From Tessaracoccus sp. (GTDB lineage: Bacteria; Actinomycetota; Actinomycetes; Propionibacteriales; Propionibacteriaceae), in assembly GCF_016714275.1 (NCBI RefSeq), contig NZ_JADJNP010000003.1, positions 62,001 through 126,000 on the forward strand: a stretch of 64,000 bases of DNA, in the 5' to 3' direction. Shown here in pieces: positions 26,368 through 34,434 of the stretch. The notes beneath the pieces were generated by a model. That model did not search any database and was not told the origin of the DNA. It was given only the letters and a program-made list of their open reading frames with translations. The position numbers and the translations under genes are program-made. Every line of letters begins with the position of its first letter. The first letter of the stretch is position 1.

Positions 26368-26397
26368 TCGCCGCGGAGCTTGGGTCTGGTGATGCGG

Positions 26398-27539
26398 TCA
26401 CCAGCTCAGGGACCGCCCGCCGTGGTGGGGGCCGCTGTCGCGCGAGTGCGAGCGGAGTTGGCGGCTGCGTTCTTCGAGGGCACGTCCAGCGGCCTCGTGC
26501 GCCGCTTGTTCCGCGGCATGGGTCTGCTCGATCCGGCTCACGGCCTCAACGGGCGTGAGTGCGCGTAGCGTCTCGATTTCGGCGCGAGCCTGTTTCGCAG
26601 CGTGGGCCTGGTTCTCGGCGTCGATCCGGGGTCGGATAACTCGCTCGACCCATGATGCGCTGTCCTCGTTCCACCGGGGCAGCTCGCCCCATGCTCTCGT
26701 CAGCCGCTGCTCCGCGTCTTGGAGAAGGGCGCGAGCGGTGTTGTGCTCGGTGGTGGCGCGGCGCTTCCCGAACCTGCCTAGCGTTCGCAGACGGTCACGG
26801 GCTGCCCTGTGCGCGGCATCGGCATCCTGCCAGTCGGTCAGCGCGTCGGCGGCCCGCCGCCACAGCGCCGCCTGCTGCTCGGCGCGCTCGGTCTGCTTCA
26901 TCAACGCTTCTGTCTCCGCGTTGACGAGCTTCACGGGGCCGTCGTTGACGAGGCCGCGCACGGCCTCTGCCGCGCGCTCTGTGGCGTCGGCGAGTCCTCG
27001 GTCTGCCCGGTCGCGTTCCAACGCCTCGATGAACTGCTGCCGGGCACCAGCCATATCGTCAGCGACGACATGCAGGGTGTTCGTCTCTCGGCCTCGGGTC
27101 ATACCGACATAGACGGCCGCGCCTCCCAAGCTGTCGGTGAGGATCGTGTGCGAGGCGGGCGCGGTCACGCCCTGTACGCCGTAAGCGGTCGCGGCATAGG
27201 AGAGGTGGACGTGCTCGCGCACATACTCGCCGGGCAGATGGATCGTGTGCTCGCGCTTGCGGTCGCTGTGCGCGTCGCGCACCCGGAGCGAACCGTCTGC
27301 TCGACGTGTTGCACGATCCACTGTTGCCGGTTCGCCACGCCCAGGTCGGTGCGGTTCTTGCGGGTCTGGATCAGGTCACCGCGCCCGATGCTCAGGCCGT
27401 CGCTCCCGGTCGCCGTGGTGGTGTCGTCAACGACGCCTGCGTGGATGCGTTCGTCTCGGATGCGGTCATTCAGCCGTGCAGCTTCGTCGTTGGATGCGAC
27501 GGTGACGGCTTCGCCGTCGCGTCTGCTCGTGGCGAGTTC
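26398..27539 (-). pseudogene. traA: TraA-type conjugative relaxase/helicase, C-terminal fragment
   Basis: From 27539 down the frame reads VTVASNDEAARLNDRIRDER and IGRGDLIQTRKNRTDLGVAN, motifs of the TraA helicase part. Near 27305 the frame shifts, and the rest continues as SYAATAYGVQGVTAPASHTI, VYVGMTRGRETNTLHVVADD and a long coiled C-terminus to 26398. The relaxase domain and Walker motifs are missing. This is a leftover of a conjugative element, joined to the integrase pseudogene without a gap. Confidence 0.75.
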
Positions 27540-28490
27540 CGCCTCTGGGGTTCGCAGGCCGATGTTCGCCAGCGCGCAGTTGTGGCGGCGGTCCGCCTCT
27601 GCCGGGCCCATCGGCCGGTCGCCACGAACCGTGAAGACCAGCTCCTCGGGGGCCTTTGGGTGCAACTTCAGGTAGTCCCGCAAGATCCCGACGAGCGTCG
27701 TGGACATCGGGAGAGAGCGGACGCCGGCGGATGTCTTTGGCGACTTGATGCCCACGCGATAGGACTCGCCGTCCTTTCCGTACTCGACTGCCTGTCGCAC
27801 GAGGATGCGTGCCCGGTCGAGGTCTAGGTCCATCGCGCGTAGCCCGCGGACCTCTCCCGACCGCAACCCGCCGAGCGCGACGGTGGCCAGCATCGCCACA
27901 TGCTGCGGTTCGGCGGCCTGGAGGTACTTGCGTACGTCGTTGAGGTCGAAGACGTGCCGCTCCGCTGTTGCTTTGGCGTGTTTGGGGACGCTGACGCCGT
28001 GGGCGGGGTTCTTGTCCAGCCATCCCCAGTTGGTGGCGCTGGCGAGGAGATCACGGAATAGGGACAGGCTGGACCGATCACGGCGGCGCTCCCCGCCAAG
28101 TGGGCCTTGGCTCCACTGCCATACGTCATCGTGGGTGATGGTCTTGATGTCGCGGTCGGATTCTCAGTGGGGGAGGATCCTCAGCCTCCAGTCCTGCTCG
28201 TAGCCCGTGATCGTGGACAACGCCAGTGGCTGTGGGCGCTGTGTGAGGAAGCGGTCGTACACCTCCTGGAGGGTGTGCACTTTGGGCCGTCGAGCTTCCT
28301 CCTCCTCGGGCGATACCCGGACACCCATCGCGATGGCGCGCTCCTGCATGCCGAGCCAGGTCTCGGCGTCGCTTCGGTGAGTGAACGTCGATGGCGCATT
28401 TACCCGTGCTTCGGATCTCGCGGGATGCGGGAAGGACGCCTGGTACTTCCTGCTTGGTAGCCGGCGGATCCAGCCAAACGAGCGCTTCAT
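27540..28490 (-). pseudogene. Tyrosine integrase, stop codon and lost C-terminus
   Basis: The sequence is a close homologue of the intact integrase at 56992-58194. The start MKRSFGWIRRLPSRKYQASF matches, and so does FLTQRPQPLALSTITGYEQD. A TGA replaces a tryptophan codon near 28167 (ILPH-stop). The frame then continues through VALGGLRSGEVRGLRAMDLD, with the first catalytic arginine, to NIGLRTPEA. There it is cut and fused to TraA sequence. The HxLR, W/H and tyrosine boxes are gone, so it is inactive. Confidence 0.8.
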
Positions 28491-28521
28491 ACCCACAGAA
28501 CCCGACCGGATCGTGCCGCGC

Positions 28522-28543
28522 GCGTGCTGTGAGCGTGCTGTTT
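28522..28543. repeat. Tandem 11-bp repeats upstream of the integrase pseudogene
   Basis: GCGTGCTGTGA (28522-28532) is followed directly by GCGTGCTGTTT (28533-28543), 9 of 11 matching, 32 bp before the integrase start. The second integrase has a different tandem 11-mer at the same place. These fit integrase arm-type sites. Confidence 0.5.
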
Positions 28544-28583
28544 GGATGTCCTGATGTGTCCCTTCGAGCCCACTCAAGCCCAA

Positions 28584-28640
28584 CGCAACCATGACAAACC
28601 CCCTAGTCAACGGCGTTTGACTAGGGGGTTTGGCTGTGGA
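28584..28640 (+). repeat. Right copy of the 57-bp repeat (attR candidate)
   Basis: It matches 23333-23389 at 53 of 57 positions. The stem CCCCCTAGTCAA / TTGACTAGGGGG lies at 28599-28628. Its distance to the integrase start (109 bp) equals that of the homologous stem at the second integrase (111 bp). Confidence 0.7.
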
Positions 28641-28764
28641 CCTCCGTAGAGAGTTTGAGAACCCCTGCCCACACCTGAAGACCCTGTCTTTGCGCAGGTC
28701 ACGCGGGTTCTACAAGCAAGACCGACGACCGTCTCACCCCTCCGTGGTGGACGGCAGGGGTCCG

Positions 28765-29118
28765 ATGGTGCGCTCACTTGGGATGGCTCAAACCCTTCTT
28801 CGGGCTGAGCAGGTCGACGAGTTGGTGGCGAGGTACCTCGACGGCGCGACGCTCGTTCAGTTGGCCTCACGCTTCGGCATCCACCGACGGACCGTGGCCG
28901 AGCACTTGGCGCGATGGGAGGTTCCCATCCGTCGCACGGGAATCGACTCCTCCCGCTTTCACGAAGTGGCCGACCTCTACGACAGCGGGTTGACGCTGGT
29001 AGAGGTCGGCTTGAAGGTCGGCACGGGTCCGGATGCGGTCCGTCGCGCTCTGGTCGAGCATGGGGTCCCGATTCGCGAGGGCGGTGGGCGACGCAGCCGG
29101 ATGGCCACTGCCTCCTGA
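28765..29118 (+). CDS. Small HTH protein (recombinase-like DNA-binding)
   Basis: 117 residues from the ATG at 28765. Two HTH-like units: DELVARYLDGATLVQLASRF with GIHRRTVAEHLARW, then EVADLYDSGLTLVEVGLKVG with TGPDAVRRALVEHGVPIR. This double layout is known for small actinobacterial proteins of unknown role found near recombination sites. It resembles the HTH fragment at 23385, which also sits beside a repeat copy. Confidence 0.6.
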   Translation: MVRSLGMAQTLLRAEQVDELVARYLDGATLVQLASRFGIHRRTVAEHLARWEVPIRRTGIDSSRFHEVADLYDSGLTLVEVGLKVGTGPDAVRRALVEHGVPIREGGGRRSRMATAS

Positions 29119-29143
29119 CCCGCGTCGTTGCCTGGGCGGGGGC

Positions 29144-29509
29144 TTACGCGAGCACGAGCGGTTCGCGCTCTTCGGCACGCGCTTCGCGCCGATGGTCGCA
29201 ACGGATCATCGCCTCGCGGATGCGCACACGGACGAGCAGTGCGACGCTGATTGGCCCCATGAGGATGGACTTCAAGGCGTTCCAGCACCCCCACAGCACG
29301 ACCAGGTGAAGCCAACCGGGGCCGCCGTCGGCGACGAGAGTGGAGCAGATGGTTGCGACCAGAATGTAGGGGGCGGCGACGAGCATCGCGGGGACCCCCC
29401 ACTTGAGACCGCGGCGCGTGCGGATGGCAGCGAGCAGCCGGTTGCTCGGCATGTAGCGGTGGAGGAAGTCGCGGGTATGGACGCTGAGCGTCCAGATGAA
29501 GCGGAACAT
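29144..29509 (-). CDS. Conserved small membrane protein (often labelled sulfate permease)
   Basis: 121 residues with two clear hydrophobic helices (PAMLVAAPYILVATICSTLV and LHLVVLWGCWNALKSILMGP) and a basic tail. The start MFRFIWTLSVHTRDFLHRYM and the block RTRRGLKWGVPAML mark a family seen in many Micrococcales genomes, often misnamed sulfate permease. No transport function is established. The ATG at 29507-29509 was chosen because the family begins there. Confidence 0.65.
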   Translation of the reverse strand: MFRFIWTLSVHTRDFLHRYMPSNRLLAAIRTRRGLKWGVPAMLVAAPYILVATICSTLVADGGPGWLHLVVLWGCWNALKSILMGPISVALLVRVRIREAMIRCDHRREARAEEREPLVLA

Positions 29510-29709
29510 GGCGGGCCTCTCAACACACGTGTTTCTCCGTCGAGGAGGCAGAACGTGTATGAGTGCCCGAGGGCCGTCCCGAAGGACCCGCAATATGAGG
29601 AGAACCTGCCTCGTCTTCCAATCTACGCCGGGCTCGGCGCGCACGGAAGACCTCGGACCTGGCTGGTCTCTGCGCATCTCTCAGGCAGGAGCCCGAGAGG
29701 AACACGACC

Positions 29710-29990
29710 ATGCCGAGCTTGAGTGGGATTGCACGAGATGAGCGCACCGCGCGGATGGTGCTGTCGATGCTCGTTGAACCGGAAGACGCGGTGACGGGTC
29801 GCCTGCTCGCTGCGGTCGGCGGCGTCGAGACTCTGCGGCTGGCTGTGTCCGAGGGCCCTGTACCTGGCGTCGGCGACATTGACGCCCAAGTCTGGCGCAG
29901 CCACTTCGCCACTTCAGGCATCGACTCACTCGACGGGCGCCTCCTCCAGGCACGACGATCCGGGTTCGGCGTCTTGATCGCCGGCGATGA
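29710..29990 (+). pseudogene. DprA-like protein, N-terminal fragment
   Basis: About 93 residues with the N-terminal helical part of DprA/Smf-like proteins: ARMVLSMLVEPEDAVTGRLL, then VPGVGDIDAQVWRSHF and ARRSGFGVLIAGDD. The Rossmann core is replaced by transposase sequence. An ISL3 element inserted and lost its 5' part, or a deletion joined the two. The ribosome site AGAGGAAC before the ATG is intact, so a hybrid protein could be made. Confidence 0.6.
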
Positions 29991-30355
29991 CCACGTCGAG
30001 GTCGAGACCACCTGGGGCATCTACCAGCAGATGATCGCCGCCTACCGAGAACCCGACAAGGCCAAGGGCAAGACCCTCATGCAAGCCGTCATCGACGCGA
30101 TCGGCAGTGGGGTCCCCGGCGCTCTGACCGAGATCATCACCCTCGGCCGCACCCTGAGGAAGCGGGCCGCCGACATCCTCGCCTACTTCGACCGACCCGG
30201 CACGTCGAACGGGCCCACCGAAGCCCTGAAGGGCCGACTCAAACACCTCCGGGGCAGCGCCCTCGGCTTCCGGAACCTCACCCACCACATCGCGCGCAGC
30301 CTCCTCGAGACCGGCGGCTTCAGACCCCGACTACACCGTGGATTGTGAAGAGCCG
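29991..30355 (+). mobile_element. ISL3-family transposase, C-terminal fragment and right end
   Basis: The frame reads TTWGIYQQMIAAYREPDKAK, LTEIITLGRTLRKRAADILA and SNGPTEALKGRLKHLRGSAL, the C-terminal DDE part of ISL3 transposases, with a normal C-terminus. The sequence ATTGTGAAGAGCC at 30343-30355 is the usual ISL3 terminal repeat (GGCTCTTCACAAT in reverse). The left end and most of the transposase are missing. Confidence 0.75.
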
Positions 30356-30421
30356 AATATCCGCTCTGGCTAGAGGGTTCACCCGGATTCGGCCAGCACC
30401 GACCGGGCCAAAACGCGGGGG

Positions 30422-30612
30422 TCACGTCGACGAGGGGGGCTTTCGACGGAGATGCTCGATCTCGCGGCGTAGTTCGAGGTTCTCGGCACGCAGCAACAGC
30501 ACTTGCGCGACGCCTGCGAGGTTGAGCCCAGCAGCGAGCAGGCTCGCGATTTCGCCAATCCGCTCCAGTTCCCGAGTGCTGTAACGACGAGTTCCACCCT
30601 CGGTGCAAGTGA
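30422..30612 (-). pseudogene. MerR/HspR-like regulator fragment
   Basis: The frame reads GGTRRYSTRELERIGEIASL, then LAAGLNLAGVAQVLLLRAEN and a coiled tail. This is the middle of a MerR-type HTH with an HspR-like heat-shock signature (GLNLAGV). The first HTH strand and start are missing; sequence upstream of about 30612 is unrelated. It is a truncated remnant. Confidence 0.55.
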
Positions 30613-30830
30613 CGGCGCACCGCTCCAAGGCGCCCATCCGCGGCCACATCACCGCCATCCTCCACTGCGAACGTCACCCGGAGTTCTGGGAGGCGCTCTC
30701 CTTGGCCAGTCTCAACCCGGGGGACCGCCGCGAGCTCGCCCCCGGGACGCTCTCTGAGGGATGGGCCATCATGCCACTCACCCCGGAAGCCTCCGGACAA
30801 GAGGCGCCACCCCAACCCCCTCAGCCCTGA
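30613..30830 (+). other. Unrecognised coding remnant
   Basis: An open frame gives HITAILHCERHPEFWEALSL and DRRELAPGTLSEGWAIMPLT, with a normal-looking codon pattern. It has no natural start and overlaps the photolyase end by 10 bp. It may be the tail of a gene lost in the same deletion that truncated the MerR gene. Function unknown. Confidence 0.3.
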
Positions 30831-32188
30831 ACTCGGCTGGCGGCCAGCCGGCCCAACGCCTCGGCGCGCTCGACGCGCAGGTCGACCAGCGGGTCGGGGT
30901 AGTCGCCGCGCGCCTGGGCGGGGAGCTTCCACGGCTGGTGGACGGCCGCCCCCGGGATGCCGCGCAGTTCGGGGACCCAGCGGCGCACGTAGTCACCCTC
31001 GGGATCGAAGCGCTCGCCCTGCAGCGTGGGGTTGAACACCCGGAAGTAGGGGGCCGCGTCGGTGCCGGTGCCGGCGACCCATTGCCAGCCGTGCTGGTTG
31101 GAGGCCAGGTCGGCGTCCGCGAGATGCTTCAGGAAGTGCGCGGCCCCCACCTGCCAGCGTGTGTGCAGGTGTTTGACCAGGAAGCTGGCCGTCACCATCC
31201 GCACGCGGTTGTGCACCCACCCCTCGCCCAACAGTTGGCGCATGCCCGCGTCCACGATGGGGTACCCGGTGCGTCCCTGCTTCCAGGCCGCGACGCGGTC
31301 GGGAACTTCGTCGTAGGCAAGGTCGGCGAGGGAGTGGTTGAGGTCGTCCGTCGCCAAAGCCGGGTGGTGGTGCAGCACGTCGGCATAGAACTCGCGCCAC
31401 GCCAACTCGGTCCGGAAACGATCCGCCCCCCGGCCGCCGTGCGCCTCGAGGTCGGCGAGCAACGTGCGGGGGTGGATCGCCCCGACCGACAGGTGGGGCG
31501 ACAGGCGGGAGGTGCCGTCGAGGTCGGGTCGGTTGCGGTCGGCGTCGTAGGTGCCCAGCGGTCCAGCGAGGAACCGGTGCCACGCGTCGAGGGCAACCTC
31601 CTCCCCGGCGTCGGGGAGCGCCACGTCCCGTACCGCCGCGGCGCGCTCGACCTCGGCCCAGGCGTCCGGGTCGCTGCGGTCGGGAGCCAGCCGCAGTCCG
31701 GCCGGCTCCTGGGCCGGTGGACGCCAGCCGTGCTCGAACCACGCCGCGCTGAACGGGGTGAAGACCCGGTAGGGCGAGCCATCCTTGCGGCGCACCCGTC
31801 CGGGGGTGACTGCATACGGGCTGCCGGTGCGGACCAGCGACACCCCCGACGCCGCGAGCGCGGCCTCCACCCTCGCGTCGCGGGCCGCTCCGTCCGGTTC
31901 GGTCTCCGCCGACACATGGACACTGGGGGCGGCGAACTCGCGGGCCAGGGCGGGTATCACCGTCACGGGCTCACCCCACCTCAGGGTGAGCCGGCCCTCA
32001 TAGGCCGCTCGGGTCGCCAGCAGGGTGCGCGCCGTGAACGTGCGCTTGGGTGCCCCGAGGGCAGCCCAACCATCAGGGTCCAGGACGAACACGATGGCCA
32101 CCTCGCCCCCCAAGGCGGTCGCGGCCCCCAGCGTGGGCAGGTCACTGCGCCGCAGGTCGCGGCGGAGCCAGACGATCTCATCGGTCAC
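30821..32188 (-). CDS. phr: Deoxyribodipyrimidine photolyase (class I, cryptochrome/photolyase family)
   Basis: 455 residues. The N-terminal antenna domain begins MTDEIVWLRRDLRRSDLPTL. The FAD domain has TSRLSPHLSVGAIHPRT, ELAWREFYADVL, WKQGRTGYPIVDAGMRQL, MVTASFLVKHL and SNQHGWQWVAGTGTDAAPYF. All core FAD-binding and photolyase motifs are present. The enzyme repairs UV dimers in DNA with blue light. It overlaps the SDR-TspO gene by 4 bp. In Streptomyces phr and crt genes are light-induced together, which fits this location. Confidence 0.95.
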   Translation of the reverse strand: MTDEIVWLRRDLRRSDLPTLGAATALGGEVAIVFVLDPDGWAALGAPKRTFTARTLLATRAAYEGRLTLRWGEPVTVIPALAREFAAPSVHVSAETEPDGAARDARVEAALAASGVSLVRTGSPYAVTPGRVRRKDGSPYRVFTPFSAAWFEHGWRPPAQEPAGLRLAPDRSDPDAWAEVERAAAVRDVALPDAGEEVALDAWHRFLAGPLGTYDADRNRPDLDGTSRLSPHLSVGAIHPRTLLADLEAHGGRGADRFRTELAWREFYADVLHHHPALATDDLNHSLADLAYDEVPDRVAAWKQGRTGYPIVDAGMRQLLGEGWVHNRVRMVTASFLVKHLHTRWQVGAAHFLKHLADADLASNQHGWQWVAGTGTDAAPYFRVFNPTLQGERFDPEGDYVRRWVPELRGIPGAAVHQPWKLPAQARGDYPDPLVDLRVERAEALGRLAASRVQG

Positions 32189-33576
32189 CGGTTCAGGCGG
32201 GCTAGTTCAGCCGACAGCGCCGTCGCGAACCCGCACCAGGCGGCGTAGAGCCCCAGCCCCACCGCCTTGCCGGCCCCTGTCATGGCGGCACGGCGGGCAA
32301 GATCGGCGGACGAGGCGGCCAGCGCTGCGGCACCCAGGGTCGCGGCGGGCAGGTTGCGCGATCGGAAGAAGATTCCGCTCCAGGCAGCATTGAGCGGCAG
32401 GTTCACCGCCAACGACCGGCGGAGGCCCGCGGCCTTTTCGAGGTCGCCGGCCTCCTCGGCTTCGGTGATCGCGGCGGTGGTCGCCACCGCGATGATCGCG
32501 TAGAGACCGGTCCACACGATCGGGAACGCGCTGGCCGGGGGCTGCCACGACGGCTTGCGCAGCGACCGGTACCAAGCGCTGCCGGGGTCGGTGAGCAGGG
32601 AACCGGCCACAGCGGTCGCCGCGACCGCTGCTGACACGGTTGCCAGCGTCCTGCCCCAGCGGTGGGGGTCGATGTCCCGGGTTGCCAGGGCGATGGCGTC
32701 CTCGAACCCCTTCAGGCCCCCTTCGGGGTCACCGAGGAGGGTGGCGGCGTCGTCCTCGGACTTGACCGCATCGTTGATGAGACTGCCCACCAACGGCCGG
32801 GCGATACCGGCCGGGACCGGGGTGACGAGTCCGACCCACAGCGATGCCAGGCGGGGCGTCAACAACGGCACCGTCCCCACCAGGCGGGGTCCCAGGCCCG
32901 TCGCAGCGGCGTAGCGTTGCATCATCTCGAGATAGGTCAACTGCTCGGGCATGCCGACGTCGATCGTCCGGTTCACGCCCGGATCCAGGTCGGCCGCGCG
33001 CACGAGGTAGTGGACGACGTCGCTCACCGCGATGGGCTGGATGCGGTTGCGCAGCCACTTGGGTCCGAACGAGACGGGAAGACGCTCGGTGAGGTGGCGC
33101 AGCATGTCGAAGGACGCCGACCCCTCACCCAGCACCACCCCCGCCTGCAGAACAGCCGTCGGGACACCGGATTCCAAAAGGATCTCCCCCACCTCGACGC
33201 GGGAGGCGAGGTGGTCGGACAGCCTGCCCTGGGGGTGTAGTCCCGACAGGTAGACGATGCGGCCCACCTCGGCGGCGCGGGCGCTGTCGGCGAACCGGCG
33301 GGCCAGCCGGCGGTCCCGGTCACGATAGTCACCCTTGCCGTCCATCGAGTGCAGCAGGTAGTACGCCACCCGGCAACCCGCCAGTGCCTCAGCCAGCGCG
33401 TCGGGATCGGTCGCGTCGCCCGGCACGACGTCCACTCGGTCGCGCCACGCCTGCGCGAGTCCTCCGGGGTTGCGCGCCAGGACCCGGACGGTCCATCCCT
33501 GTTCCAGGAGGGCGGGCACGAGTTGGGATCCGACGTAGCCGGATGCCCCCGTGACGAGGGCGGTGCGATCAGACAT
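32185..33576 (-). CDS. SDR (NAD(P)-binding) - TspO/MBR fusion protein
   Basis: 463 residues. Residues 1-310 form an NmrA-like SDR: ALVTGASGYVGSQLVPALLE gives the nucleotide loop, with YYLLHSMDGKGDYRDRDRR and RIVYLSGLHPQG following. Residues about 315-463 form a five-helix TspO domain marked by WYRSLRKPSWQPPASAFPIV and AWSGIFFRSRNLP. TspO binds porphyrins and related tetrapyrroles and limits light and oxidative stress. Joining it to a sugar-epimerase-like domain is uncommon. The gene lies 1 bp after CPBP and overlaps phr. Confidence 0.85.
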   Translation of the reverse strand: MSDRTALVTGASGYVGSQLVPALLEQGWTVRVLARNPGGLAQAWRDRVDVVPGDATDPDALAEALAGCRVAYYLLHSMDGKGDYRDRDRRLARRFADSARAAEVGRIVYLSGLHPQGRLSDHLASRVEVGEILLESGVPTAVLQAGVVLGEGSASFDMLRHLTERLPVSFGPKWLRNRIQPIAVSDVVHYLVRAADLDPGVNRTIDVGMPEQLTYLEMMQRYAAATGLGPRLVGTVPLLTPRLASLWVGLVTPVPAGIARPLVGSLINDAVKSEDDAATLLGDPEGGLKGFEDAIALATRDIDPHRWGRTLATVSAAVAATAVAGSLLTDPGSAWYRSLRKPSWQPPASAFPIVWTGLYAIIAVATTAAITEAEEAGDLEKAAGLRRSLAVNLPLNAAWSGIFFRSRNLPAATLGAAALAASSADLARRAAMTGAGKAVGLGLYAAWCGFATALSAELARLNR

Positions 33577-33577
33577 A

Positions 33578-34297
33578 TCAGCCTCCTAGGGCGAAGACGG
33601 GTGGAAGTAGGAAGAGCATCCCCATCGACCAGGTCAGGTGCGAGGCGATGGGGCCCAGCACGCCACCGGTCACGCGCCGCTGCGCTGCGGTCAGCAACCC
33701 GAGGCAGATGGCGGCGAAGGTGAGCAGCAGCACCCCCGAGAACAAGGTGGACGCCGCGTAGAGGGCGGTGCTGCCCAAGGCGTTGATGCGCGGGGGCAAC
33801 GCGGCGTAGACGGCACCGCGGAAGAACAGTTCCTCGGCGATCCCGTTGACCGCCGTGACCAGGGCCACGACCCACAGTGCGCCGTAGCGGGCGTGGTCCA
33901 GCAACCCCTCGACGGGTCCCCGCAGGATCGGCACCTGCGCGACGACCAGGGCCCCGACCAGGAAGACGGCCAGCAGTAGGAGCCCCAGCAGGAACCCTTG
34001 CAGCACACCGAGGCTTGTGTCCCCGCTGCGGGTCCGCGCCGCGCCGAGATGGAGGGGACCGGACACGATCGCACCGGCGATCCACAACAGGGCGACGCCG
34101 AGCGAGGCCAGGTAGAACAGCGGGTCGCCGGGCCGGACGGCCAGGGCCAGCCCGAGACCGACTGCGCCCACGACGACGGTGACGCCCACCACGACCCGAC
34201 GGCGGCGCCGAGCTGACACGCTCTCGGTGCGGGTGCGCTCGACCGGGGTGACCAACGACGCCGCCAGGAAGGCGCGGAACTCCGCGATCGCCGCCAT
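33578..34297 (-). CDS. CPBP family intramembrane metalloprotease
   Basis: 239 residues, about seven membrane helices. The CPBP motif GIAEELFFRGAVYAAL gives the EExxxR site, and the later LGPIASHLTWSMGML holds the distal histidine. These Abi/CAAX-type proteases sit in the membrane. It is the first gene of the unit with SDR-TspO (1-bp gap) and phr. Divergent from crtY with a 137-bp gap carrying tandem repeats. Confidence 0.85.
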   Translation of the reverse strand: MAAIAEFRAFLAASLVTPVERTRTESVSARRRRRVVVGVTVVVGAVGLGLALAVRPGDPLFYLASLGVALLWIAGAIVSGPLHLGAARTRSGDTSLGVLQGFLLGLLLLAVFLVGALVVAQVPILRGPVEGLLDHARYGALWVVALVTAVNGIAEELFFRGAVYAALPPRINALGSTALYAASTLFSGVLLLTFAAICLGLLTAAQRRVTGGVLGPIASHLTWSMGMLFLLPPVFALGG

Positions 34298-34380
34298 CTC
34301 AGCAGCCCTGCCGGGGTGTCTGGGTGCGGGGCGCCACGGTCATGTCCCCACACTAGGCGTGATCGGCATCGCGACCCAAC

Positions 34381-34414
34381 CACCTTGGACATGAAACGGG
34401 CACCTTGGACATGA
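34381..34414. repeat. Tandem 14-bp direct repeats in the crtY promoter
   Basis: CACCTTGGACATGA at 34381-34394 is repeated exactly at 34401-34414, a 20-bp period (two helical turns). An inverted TCATGTCC lies at 34340-34347 nearer the CPBP gene. These look like operator half-sites controlling crtY and perhaps CPBP. No regulator gene is adjacent. Confidence 0.55.
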
Positions 34415-34434
34415 CGCGGGGCTAGGGTGGCCGG

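Larger units (their letters stand above)
23333..28640. mobile_element. Decayed integrative element bounded by 57-bp direct repeats
   Basis: Near-identical 57-bp direct repeats (53 of 57) at 23333-23389 and 28584-28640 bracket about 5.2 kb. Inside are an HTH fragment, two DUF1048 genes, PadR, an ABC exporter pair, a TraA relaxase fragment and an integrase pseudogene whose start faces the right repeat. This is the expected layout of an element inserted by a tyrosine integrase. The integrase lacks its catalytic C-terminus, so the element should now be immobile. Confidence 0.7.
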
